Shown piece by piece: positions 42,711 to 50,207 of a stretch of 64,000 bases of DNA (positions are counted from its first letter, which is position 1; every line of letters starts with the position of its first letter). The position numbers were made by a program, and so were the translations under genes. The notes below the pieces were generated by a model. That model worked only from the letters and a program-made list of their open reading frames with translations, had not been told where the DNA came from and ran no database searches. Source of the DNA: CAZKBP01 sp964551015 (GTDB taxonomy: Bacteria; Bacteroidota; Bacteroidia; Cytophagales; Microscillaceae). The DNA is taken from the NCBI GenBank assembly GCA_964551015.1, contig CAZKBP010000005.1:192543-256542 (forward strand), in the 5' to 3' direction.

Positions 42711-44093
42711 ATGAAACAACTTTATCTCGGCTTTTTTTTATTCATCTTCTGGACAAACCTATCGTGGGCACAATCCGAATCTCAAAGTGATGCTCAGGTC
42801 ATACGAGAAATTTATGACGAAGCACTCACTCGGCCACAAGCTTACCATTGGCTAGAATTTCTCTGCAAGCAAATTGGAGGCCGCTTAGCAGGTTCTCCTC
42901 AGGCGGCAGCAGCGGTCGAGTTTACCCGTCAGGTCATGGACACGCTAGGATTGGATCGGGTATTTTTGCAAGAAGTGATGGTGCCTCATTGGGTGAGGGG
43001 AGCCAAAGAAATAGGCAAAATCGTCAATTCCCAAAGTATAGGCAGTGTGGAAGTTCCCGTGTGTGCTCTGGGGAACTCCGTCGGTACAGGCCCGGCCGGA
43101 ATCAGTGCTGAGGTGATAGAAGTAAAAGATTTCAAAGCATTGGAAGCTTTGGGAGAAGAAAAAATTAAAGGCAAAATCGTCTTCTTTAATCGCCCGATGG
43201 ATCCCAAACTGGTGCTTACTTTCCAAGCCTACGGCGGAGCCGCCAACCAACGTGTGGCTGGCCCTTCCGAAGCCGCTAAATACGGAGCCGTAGGAGCGAT
43301 TGTGCGTTCTCTTACCACTTCTCTGGACAATGTACCCCACACCGGTAGCTTACGATATAAACTCAATACTCCTCAAATTCCAGCGGTTGCCATCAGTACC
43401 CAAGGAGCCGAATTATTGAGTCGCCTTTTAAAAACCGAGCCTCATCTGAGATTTTACTTTGAGACTCATTGTCAAATGCTGCCCGATGTGCTCTCCTACA
43501 ATGTGATTGGAGAAATCAAGGGCGCGGAGTTTCCCGATGAAATTATCGTGGTGGGTGGGCACTTAGACTCTTGGGATACCGGAGAAGGCGCACACGATGA
43601 TGGAGCAGGGGTGGTGCAATCTATGGAAGTACTAAGATTGGTGAAATCAATCGGCATCCGCCCCAAACGCACCCTCCGCGCGGTTATGTTTATGAATGAA
43701 GAAAATGGGCTACGAGGAGGACGAAAATATGCCGAAATAGCTGAGCAGAATAAAGAAAATCATATCGCCGCGATCGAGTCAGATGCAGGTGGTTTTACCC
43801 CCAGAACTTTGGGTATCTCAAACGACCAAGGACAATTTGAGATCGTACAAAAGTGGCAGGAGCTATTCACACCCTACCAAATTAAAATCGTAGAAGGGGG
43901 CGGAGGAGCCGATATCAGCCCCCTGCGTGTACAGGGCACTACCCTGATGTCGTTGCGTCCAGATTCACAGCGGTATTTTGATTATCATCACACGGCTAAT
44001 GATACTTTTGACAAAATTAACTCGAGAGAGCTTCAATTGGGAGCCGCCGCAATGGCTTCTCTGATTTATTTGATTTCAGAATATGGAATTTAA
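42711..44093 (+). CDS. M28-family zinc aminopeptidase/carboxypeptidase, exported
   Basis: 460 residues with a signal peptide (MKQLYLGFFLFIFWTNLSWAQ). A protease-associated insert precedes the M28 core: VVGGHLDSWDTGEGAHDDGAGV gives zinc His and Asp, MNEENGLRGG gives the catalytic and zinc Glu, IESDAGGF the next Asp, and FDYHHTANDTFDKI the last His. Similar to carboxypeptidase Q / plasma glutamate carboxypeptidase. It digests peptides outside the inner membrane. Confidence 0.92.
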   Translation: MKQLYLGFFLFIFWTNLSWAQSESQSDAQVIREIYDEALTRPQAYHWLEFLCKQIGGRLAGSPQAAAAVEFTRQVMDTLGLDRVFLQEVMVPHWVRGAKEIGKIVNSQSIGSVEVPVCALGNSVGTGPAGISAEVIEVKDFKALEALGEEKIKGKIVFFNRPMDPKLVLTFQAYGGAANQRVAGPSEAAKYGAVGAIVRSLTTSLDNVPHTGSLRYKLNTPQIPAVAISTQGAELLSRLLKTEPHLRFYFETHCQMLPDVLSYNVIGEIKGAEFPDEIIVVGGHLDSWDTGEGAHDDGAGVVQSMEVLRLVKSIGIRPKRTLRAVMFMNEENGLRGGRKYAEIAEQNKENHIAAIESDAGGFTPRTLGISNDQGQFEIVQKWQELFTPYQIKIVEGGGGADISPLRVQGTTLMSLRPDSQRYFDYHHTANDTFDKINSRELQLGAAAMASLIYLISEYGI

Positions 44094-44157
44094 AAGAATA
44101 CTTGCGATTCACCCGTCGGGAGCGGCGGATAAAAATTAATAGAGGTAAGACGCTAAA

Positions 44158-44201
44158 AATCAATTTGTAATTTTTCAATTCGTAATTTGCAATTATAATT
44201 T
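44158..44201. repeat. Heptamer-like A/T repeats before the patatin gene
   Basis: CAATTTG, TAATTTT, CAATTCG, TAATTTG and CAATTAT follow one another just upstream of the ATG at 44202 (one extra T after the second). The units are seven bases. No promoter box is evident in it. Confidence 0.5.
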
Positions 44202-45224
44202 ATGGCAAAACAAGTAAAAAATTTAGCTTTGGCCCTACAGGGTGGTGGTGCACACGGAGCTTTTACCTGGGGCGTTTTAGATCGCCTTCTGGAAGAAGAA
44301 GACATAGTATTAGACGGCTTCGTAGGAACTAGCGCCGGAGCAATGAATGCCACCGTGCTAGCCTATGGGCTGCATATAGAAGGAAAGGAAAAAGCCAGAG
44401 AGCTTCTCTATACATTTTGGAAAAAATCTTCGGATTATGCCTATTTCTCACCGCTACAACCTAGCTGGTATGACCAAAACTTTGGCAAATATGGAAATAT
44501 GGACTATTCCTGGGGCTACAAGTCCACCGAATTGATCTCTCTTTACCTTTCTCCTTATCAGCTAAACCCCCTAGGAACTAACCCCTTGCGAGCAATCCTA
44601 GAAGAAATCGTAGACTTTGAGCGCTTACAAGCCTGTACGGCTACCAAGCTTTTTGTGTGCGCTACCAACGTGAGACGAGGAAGGGTCAAAGTGTTCAATC
44701 TCTCGGAGATTTGCGTAGATGCGGTTCTGGCTTCTGCCAATTTGCCCCAACTCTTTCACGCCGTTACCATTGACGGAGAAGACTACTGGGACGGCGGTTT
44801 CATGGGTAATCCACCGATTTTTCCTTTAATAGATGGAACTGATTGTAGCGATATTATGCTCGTGCAAATTAATCCCATCAATATTCCAAGTACGCCCCGT
44901 TCGGCTGAAGAAATTCGTGACCGCGTCAATGAATTAAGCTTCAACTCCAGCCTGATGCTCGAGATGAGAAAAATTGAATTCATAGAGCGTTTGATGAGGG
45001 AAGGTTTCAATCCGGATGGAAAATTCCGACATCTCCATATTCATAACATCAACCCGGAAACCGACATCTGGGATTTGAACGTGTCCAGTAAACTCAACGC
45101 GAATTGGGACTTTTTGATCTCTCTGAGAGACTTGGGAAGGAAATACGCGGACGAATGGCTAGATCAACATAAAGACAAGATTGGAAAAGAATCCACCTGC
45201 AATATCCGTGAGGTCTTTATGTAA
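44202..45224 (+). CDS. Patatin-like phospholipase
   Basis: 340 residues. The N-terminal oxyanion loop ALQGGGAHGA is followed by the nucleophile elbow GTSAG (Ser44) and the catalytic Asp in WDGGFMGNPP; together they form the Ser-Asp dyad. No signal peptide, so it is intracellular. It probably hydrolyses membrane lipids, as in the UPF0028/RssA-like branch. The next gene, a small hypothetical, begins 83 bases later. Confidence 0.9.
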   Translation: MAKQVKNLALALQGGGAHGAFTWGVLDRLLEEEDIVLDGFVGTSAGAMNATVLAYGLHIEGKEKARELLYTFWKKSSDYAYFSPLQPSWYDQNFGKYGNMDYSWGYKSTELISLYLSPYQLNPLGTNPLRAILEEIVDFERLQACTATKLFVCATNVRRGRVKVFNLSEICVDAVLASANLPQLFHAVTIDGEDYWDGGFMGNPPIFPLIDGTDCSDIMLVQINPINIPSTPRSAEEIRDRVNELSFNSSLMLEMRKIEFIERLMREGFNPDGKFRHLHIHNINPETDIWDLNVSSKLNANWDFLISLRDLGRKYADEWLDQHKDKIGKESTCNIREVFM

Positions 45225-45307
45225 AATGTTGGGAATGGATATTGCTAGGTTTTGACTATCTTTTGAGAGAAACTTTTGTCAAACCATCTTCAAAAACAGG
45301 CTTAGTT

Positions 45308-45550
45308 ATGCGTGTGATTGCCAATATCCCCCATCAAGAATTTAATATTACGATCTTCTCTTGGAACCAAAAATACTTGCTCAAGTTTGAAAGAGAAAAC
45401 CTCGAGCAAACTTACAAAATCAGCGAGATGGATCTAAGCTCCGAAGAAGATATCCAAGAGATGATCCAAGATCAGGATTTTCTCAATAAAGTGGCTGAAC
45501 GCTTCGAGCAAATGCAAGAGGATTTGAGCGAAGCACTGGGCTATTCATAA
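45308..45550 (+). CDS. Small conserved protein of unknown function
   Basis: 80 residues from ATG 45308 (upstream frame only offers a TTG at 45242). MRVIANIPHQEFNITIFSWN reads as an N-terminal beta hairpin, and the rest is a charged helix (KISEMDLSSEEDIQEMIQ). Related short proteins of Bacteroidota are uncharacterised. It is in the same direction as the patatin gene. Confidence 0.6.
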   Translation: MRVIANIPHQEFNITIFSWNQKYLLKFERENLEQTYKISEMDLSSEEDIQEMIQDQDFLNKVAERFEQMQEDLSEALGYS

Positions 45551-45568
45551 AGTGAGAAAGAAACAAAC

Positions 45569-45636
45569 AATGAAAGCATTAAGAATGAAAGATGGAGTAT
45601 GGTTCACGAAACTTTTTCATCCTTAACGCTTTCATT
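45569..45636. repeat. 22-bp near-perfect inverted repeat between convergent genes
   Basis: 45569-45590 and 45615-45636 are complementary at 20 of 22 positions, with a 24-base loop. Both mismatches become G-U pairs on the minus-strand RNA, so the hairpin is tightest downstream of ung. There is no T-run of length. It may be a terminator, or a REP/MITE-like mobile repeat. Confidence 0.6.
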
Positions 45637-45660
45637 AAATTTCACGTCTTCATCCAAAAG

Positions 45661-46320
45661 CTACCAATCAATGGGTTCTTTGCCTTGTTGCTCCAAGTAG
45701 GCATTGGCTTGACTAAAATGTTGGTTGCCGTTGAAACCTCGGGCGAGGGGCGAGGGGTGAGGTGCTTCTAGTACCAGATGCTTTTCTCGATCAATCACTT
45801 TTCCCTTTTGCTGAGCGTATTTCCCCCAAAGCATAAAGACTACATTTTCTCGCTCATCAGAGATGGTTTTGATGACCGCATCCGTGAAGGCTTCCCAGCC
45901 CTTCTTCTGGTGTGAACCGGCTTCTTTTGCTCTCACCGTGAGGGTAGCATTGAGCAAAAATACGCCCTGCTCGGCCCATCTTTCCAGATTACCACTTTTG
46001 GGGATGTCTTTACCCAAATCATCTTGGATTTCCTTGAAAATATTGCGCAGTGAAGCGGGAATCCGTACGCCATCATTCACCGAGAAACTCAGCCCATTGG
46101 CCTGCCCGGGGCCGTGGTAAGGGTCTTGCCCGAGAATTACTACTTTGACTTGGTCAAAAGGGGTTTTCTCGAAGGCACTGAAAATCAGCTTGCCCGGCGG
46201 GTAAATCGTGTGATTTTGATATTCTTCCTTCACAAAAGCAATTAGTTTCTCAAAGTAAGGCTTTGCAAACTCTTCGGATAAACGGTTTTTCCAAGATTCC
46301 TCGATTTTTACATCTGTCAT
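45661..46320 (-). CDS. ung: Uracil-DNA glycosylase
   Basis: 219 residues from ATG 46320 (upstream in-frame codons to 46398 are not homologous). It removes uracil from DNA. The water-activating Asp66 is in VILGQDPYHGPGQANGLSFSV, LLNATLTVR follows, and HPSPLARGF is the leucine-loop. Family UNG1, normal length. Confidence 0.95.
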   Translation of the reverse strand: MTDVKIEESWKNRLSEEFAKPYFEKLIAFVKEEYQNHTIYPPGKLIFSAFEKTPFDQVKVVILGQDPYHGPGQANGLSFSVNDGVRIPASLRNIFKEIQDDLGKDIPKSGNLERWAEQGVFLLNATLTVRAKEAGSHQKKGWEAFTDAVIKTISDERENVVFMLWGKYAQQKGKVIDREKHLVLEAPHPSPLARGFNGNQHFSQANAYLEQQGKEPIDW

Positions 46321-46694
46321 ATTCCTGTGATTTTGGGTTGATTTTTTAGCAAAGCTAATAAAAAATGAGCAATCGAGGTAGTGTTGAAACAAGTACAAAA
46401 AGCTTCTAAAAATGTTGAATTATTTCTTATATTTATCCTAGAACCCAATGGCAAAGAATTCTTTTGGCTGATCTCTTGAAAATGAGTTGATTATAACCAT
46501 CTATTGATTTGATGGAGGTGAGTATATAAACAATTTTCTTGATTTTTTTCTATCAAAGTCGTTTTTTTTACATTCACAGGGTAGGGAGGATGAAACCTTA
46601 GCTAATTTGGCAAAGTTTTTATACTACAGTTAAAGTGACCAGCACTGTGGAATTTAGTCGCATATTCATCATCTATTATCAGCACACGAAAAAT
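46321..46694. other. Divergent ung/apaG intergenic region with -7 box
   Basis: 374 bases with no gene. For ung there is an exact -7 box TAGCTTTG on the minus strand (plus-strand CAAAGCTA, 46350-46357), also part of an A/T-flanked inverted repeat TTAGCaaaGCTAA. A second IR CCATC...GATGG is at 46498-46516. No confident box for apaG. Confidence 0.45.
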
Positions 46695-47081
46695 ATGACA
46701 ACCCAAATCACCGAAGGCATTAAAGTAAGTATCGTTACTGAATACCAACCTGAACATTTTAGTGGTGAACCCATTCACTACCGTTTTATCTATCGTGTTA
46801 TTATCGAAAACTGCAGTGCCTACACAGCCCAATTATTAAGTCGTCATTGGTTTATTCATAATGTTGATGGCTACCTGAGAGAAGAAAAAGGGGAGGGCGT
46901 TGTAGGTAAAAAACCCATCTTAGAACCCGGAGAAAAACATCAATACTTATCTATTTGTAACCTAAGGACCCCCGTTGGAAAAATGCGCGGAGTCTACCGG
47001 ATGGAGCGAGTCTACGATGGGAAAGTTTTTGAAGTCCGCATTCCAGAGTTTACCCTGATGCTCCCACATCTGTATAATTAA
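46695..47081 (+). CDS. apaG: ApaG-family protein (Co2+/Mg2+ efflux protein)
   Basis: 128 residues from ATG 46695; the family is about 125 long. It is a fibronectin-III-like beta sandwich with LSRHWFIHNVDGYLREEKGEGVVGKKP and GVYRMERVYDGKVFEVRIPEF at the expected places. Linked to Co2+ resistance and Mg2+ efflux in Salmonella; the mechanism is unclear. The open frame extends to 46635, which is not homologous. Confidence 0.9.
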   Translation: MTTQITEGIKVSIVTEYQPEHFSGEPIHYRFIYRVIIENCSAYTAQLLSRHWFIHNVDGYLREEKGEGVVGKKPILEPGEKHQYLSICNLRTPVGKMRGVYRMERVYDGKVFEVRIPEFTLMLPHLYN

Positions 47082-47137
47082 GTTCTGAGCGAAGAACCCT
47101 AGTTTCAGATATATCTTTTGATCTCAACGTCCCAAGC

Positions 47138-47908
47138 TTGATCTTATCTCTGATTCAGCACTGGCTGCAAGCTGGAAATGCTCACCATATTCATTCGCCT
47201 TTCGTATATCATCTTTATACGGAGATTATCCGATCTCAACAGTATTATTATGCCTACGAGGAAGTAGAAAATCTACACCGTGCCCTACGCAAAGACACCC
47301 GGGTGATTCAAGTTCAGGATTACGGGGCAGGTTCCAAGCGATTGCCTGGCCGTCATCGTAGAATAGGAGCGATTGCCCGCCATTCTGTATTATCTCGTAA
47401 GGAAGGTCGGTTGCTGTTTCGTTTGGTAAATCATTTCCAGCCCAAAGTGATCTTCGAGTTAGGAACTTCCTTGGGCATTTCTACGGCTTATTTGGGTAAA
47501 GCCGGAGGACAATCGCAAATTTACACCTTCGAAGGATGCCCCGCCACGGCGCATATTGCCCGAGAAAATTTTTCTCACCTAAAATTAGCACAAATTCAGG
47601 TGCTTGTCGGTTCCCTAGAAAATACCTTGTTGAACCAAGTACAAAAAGTAGATCAGATTGATTTTTTGTATATGGATGCGAATCATCGTTATGAACCCAC
47701 GCTGGCTTACTTCGAGACTTGTTTGCCCAAGTTGCACGAAAATTCTCTGGTGATATTAGATGACATTTATTGGTCAAAAGAAATGCAGGTGGCCTGGCAG
47801 AATCTACATCATCGTCCTGAGGTGGGGCTAAGCATAGATTTATTTCAAATGGGATTACTTTTCTTCCGAAAAAAGCAAGCCAAAGAACATTTTACTCTAC
47901 ATTTTTAG
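47138..47908 (+). CDS. Class I SAM-dependent methyltransferase, TTG start
   Basis: 256 residues. HIHSPFVYHLYTEII near the N-terminus marks the Bacteroidota O-methyltransferase-like group. FELGTSLGISTAYLG (about 108-122) is the SAM motif, TFEGCP holds the acidic SAM-contact Glu, and LYMDANHRYEPTLAYFE has the metal-binding Asp. The substrate is unknown. There is no ATG or GTG upstream in frame, so the TTG at 47138 is the start. The 3' end overlaps ccoS by 17 bases. Confidence 0.8.
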   Translation: MILSLIQHWLQAGNAHHIHSPFVYHLYTEIIRSQQYYYAYEEVENLHRALRKDTRVIQVQDYGAGSKRLPGRHRRIGAIARHSVLSRKEGRLLFRLVNHFQPKVIFELGTSLGISTAYLGKAGGQSQIYTFEGCPATAHIARENFSHLKLAQIQVLVGSLENTLLNQVQKVDQIDFLYMDANHRYEPTLAYFETCLPKLHENSLVILDDIYWSKEMQVAWQNLHHRPEVGLSIDLFQMGLLFFRKKQAKEHFTLHF

Positions 47909-48113
47909 TCTCTTGGGGCTGAGTCGTATTTTTTGTTTTATCAATATTTTCCCTGTCTTGCGCATCTGAATCATTTCTCTCCTCAAACAAGATTCGCACG
48001 GAGGGAGAATAAGTATCTTCATACTGCCCACTTTTGACGGCCCAGAGAAAAGCAAACAGAAAACCTCCGGCAACCAGAATACTAGCAATAACTAAAATGA
48101 TAAGAACGGACAT
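47892..48113 (-). CDS. ccoS: cbb3-type cytochrome oxidase assembly protein CcoS
   Basis: 73 residues: one membrane helix (SVLIILVIASILVAGGFLFAFLWAV), then SGQYEDTYSPSVRILFEE, the conserved CcoS/FixS tail, and an acidic Asn-rich end. It is needed to mature the copper/heme centres of cbb3 oxidase. The oxidase genes ccoNOP and ccoG/I are not in the window, so this copy is apart from its usual cluster. Confidence 0.85.
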   Translation of the reverse strand: MSVLIILVIASILVAGGFLFAFLWAVKSGQYEDTYSPSVRILFEERNDSDAQDRENIDKTKNTTQPQETKNVE

Positions 48114-48143
48114 AATACAAAAATAAATAAATAGAACGATAAC

Positions 48144-48184
48144 TAAAAAAAGAGCTGGCTCTCAGAATAAAGAACCAGTTCTCT
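48144..48184 (-). terminator. Terminator without an annotated upstream gene
   Basis: AGAGCTGG (48151-48158) pairs with CCAGTTCTCT (48175-48184) with one mispair. On the minus strand the hairpin ends in a run of seven T. It lies upstream of ccoS, so it must end a transcript that begins further right on the minus strand. Confidence 0.6.
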
Positions 48185-48220
48185 GTAAACTTAATTATGA
48201 ATTAAACTTATGATTTGTTA

Positions 48221-48283
48221 TTAAACTCCTTTGGCTTTAATTTTCAGAATCACGTTTATTTTTCCTTTCTGGTCATCTCTCAT
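48221..48283 (-). other. Candidate 20-codon ORF or small RNA
   Basis: ATG to TAA encodes a basic 20-residue peptide (MRDDQKGKINVILKIKAKGV). An exact -7 box TACCTTTG lies immediately before it on the minus strand (plus CAAAGGTA, 48288-48295), with no good -33. The terminator at 48144 follows 37 bases later. The transcript of about 130 nt would be nearly leaderless. The spacer 48114-48497 has no other gene. Confidence 0.35.
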
Positions 48284-48497
48284 AGCTCAAAGGTAAAGGA
48301 GGATGTTTTTTTTAAAAATGATATTTGTCAAGCTTTGGAGATAATTTTTTGAAAGCTTAAAGTGATCCGAAATTTTGGTTTAGAAGCAAAAAATTCCAAT
48401 TTTGGATACAAGGAGGGGCTATTTGCAGCTCAGGGCTAAGCCAAGCAAAATAAATATTTGAAGCTTTATTTTTATTTTATTCATTTAGAAGATTACG

Positions 48498-49295
48498 ATG
48501 TCTGCCAAAAGAACAAAATTTTTCCGCAAAACAATGACGATCTCTCTCGTGGCTAACGGTATCTTAGTGGTTGTCCTATTACTCATTTATTGGTTTAGCC
48601 GTCAGCAGTATTACCAGCAGGCCGAGCAACGCTTCCAAACTGCTTACGAGAGACGCGCCCAGCACCTCGAGACCCTACCCAACGGCTCCGAAGAAATAGT
48701 TTTTTTGGGTAATAGCCTGACCGCTGAGTGCAATTGGGCGGAGCTACTAGAGGATCATCGGGTCGTGAACCGTGGCATCGACGGCGACCGACTGAGCCTA
48801 GTGCTTCATCGCATTGCCGAGGTGGTAGAATCAAAGCCTACACGAATTTTCCTGATGATGGGCACCAACGACTTGGGCAAAGACCAGCCAGATTTGGATC
48901 AGCTAATCGCTAGCTACGAAAAAATTCTCAAAGAAATTAAAGTGCAATCACCAGCTACTCAGATTTTTGTGCAGAGCCTGCTTCCGGTCAATCCTAAATT
49001 GGGAGAGAAAAAAAGAAACAATGAAAATATGCAAGCTTTTAATCAAAAGCTTGAGGCACTGGCCGCTAGCTTGGAGACTGAATACATTGACCTTTACGCT
49101 TCTTTTACAGAAGAGGGACGCTTGAAGGAAACCTACAGTAACGATGGCCTCCATCTCAATGGAGCTGGCTATCAGCACTGGAAAAAACAACTCGCCCCGT
49201 ATCTTGGAAAAAAACCCAAGCCCACGATGTTTGATCCAGAAAGGTTAAAAGACCAAGACATGCAGGAAGATGCAGACACGCTCACCGAAATTTGA
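48498..49295 (+). CDS. SGNH/GDSL hydrolase, membrane-anchored
   Basis: 265 residues. An N-terminal helix (about residues 14-34) anchors it. The SGNH blocks are GNSL with nucleophile Ser73 (usual Asp replaced by Asn), NRGIDGD with the oxyanion Gly, GTND with Asn124, and DGLHL with Asp216 and His219. All catalytic residues are kept. It is likely an acyl-hydrolase on the outer side of the membrane. A degenerate tandem copy follows 29 bases later. Confidence 0.87.
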   Translation: MSAKRTKFFRKTMTISLVANGILVVVLLLIYWFSRQQYYQQAEQRFQTAYERRAQHLETLPNGSEEIVFLGNSLTAECNWAELLEDHRVVNRGIDGDRLSLVLHRIAEVVESKPTRIFLMMGTNDLGKDQPDLDQLIASYEKILKEIKVQSPATQIFVQSLLPVNPKLGEKKRNNENMQAFNQKLEALAASLETEYIDLYASFTEEGRLKETYSNDGLHLNGAGYQHWKKQLAPYLGKKPKPTMFDPERLKDQDMQEDADTLTEI

Positions 49296-49324
49296 TTTCC
49301 AGACAAAGAGAATTCACTAAACTT

Positions 49325-50017
49325 ATGAAAAAACTACTCATCACCTCTCTAGTTATCAATGCCTTGTTGATTTTGCTCGCCTTGTTGGGGCCTTCTCTGC
49401 TAAGGAATTATCGGGAAGGGATTGCTCAGAAAAATACACAATTGCACCGTGAAAGACGACTTTCGCTTTTTGATACCCTTGGTCTGTCTTCTGAGAGCAT
49501 TATTTTCTTGGGAGATGAATTTATAGAAAGTGCCAACTGGCGAGAATTGATGCAAAATTCACAAATCAAAAATAGAGGCATCCGCAAAGAAACCAGCACT
49601 AATTTATTGAGTCGCCTGAAAAATATTACCCAAGCCAAACCCCAAAAAATCTTCTTGATGGTAGGCTACCACGATTTAAGAATGGGTAAGGCTCCCAAAC
49701 AAATTCTAGAAAATTATCAAAAAATAATCAAGCAAATCCAGCAATCCTCCTCCAAGACAGAAATTTACCTGCACAGCTTGACTCCTGTTTTTTATGAGCA
49801 AAATGATGAAGTCAAAAATGAAAATATCATCGTGCTAAACGGTGGCCTGCGAGAACTCGCCGCAAAAGAAAAAGCTACCTTCATTGACCTTTTCAACCCG
49901 ATGGTGGGCAATACAGAAACCCATGAACTAAAACCCGAATACACCAATGATGGCCTGCATCTCAGCGCGGCTGCTTACGTGCGCTGGAAAGCCCTGATTG
50001 AGCGATATCTGAGTTGA
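49325..50017 (+). CDS. Degenerate SGNH hydrolase paralogue
   Basis: 230 residues from ATG 49325, with a similar N-terminal membrane helix. It aligns with the preceding gene throughout (FLGDEFIESANW against FLGNSLTAECNW). The catalytic Ser is Glu65, and the GTND Asn is His116 (GYHD). The Asp and His of DGLHL are kept. It therefore cannot work as a standard SGNH esterase; it could be a binding or regulatory pseudoenzyme. An in-frame TTG at 49292 would overlap the first gene by 4 bases. Confidence 0.83.
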   Translation: MKKLLITSLVINALLILLALLGPSLLRNYREGIAQKNTQLHRERRLSLFDTLGLSSESIIFLGDEFIESANWRELMQNSQIKNRGIRKETSTNLLSRLKNITQAKPQKIFLMVGYHDLRMGKAPKQILENYQKIIKQIQQSSSKTEIYLHSLTPVFYEQNDEVKNENIIVLNGGLRELAAKEKATFIDLFNPMVGNTETHELKPEYTNDGLHLSAAAYVRWKALIERYLS

Positions 50018-50170
50018 AAATTAAGTAGTAAACCAATAAATAGAATGGAAGAACTCAGTACCGCATCATCTACCCACGCGTGCTAACTGCAATCAGTTGT
50101 TTCTTGAATTAATTCAATTCTTGACCAGCAATGGGCAATTTACCCTTTCCCACCTTCAGTTTGCCATCTG

Positions 50171-50184
50171 TAATTTGTAATTTG
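50171..50184. repeat. TAATTTG heptamer pair before the pyruvate kinase gene
   Basis: Two exact adjacent copies of TAATTTG, 24 bases before the ATG at 50208. Same pattern as at 44158. The surrounding spacer (50018-50207) has no gene. Confidence 0.45.
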
Positions 50185-50207
50185 CATCTAAAACCTTGTT
50201 ATCTCCC

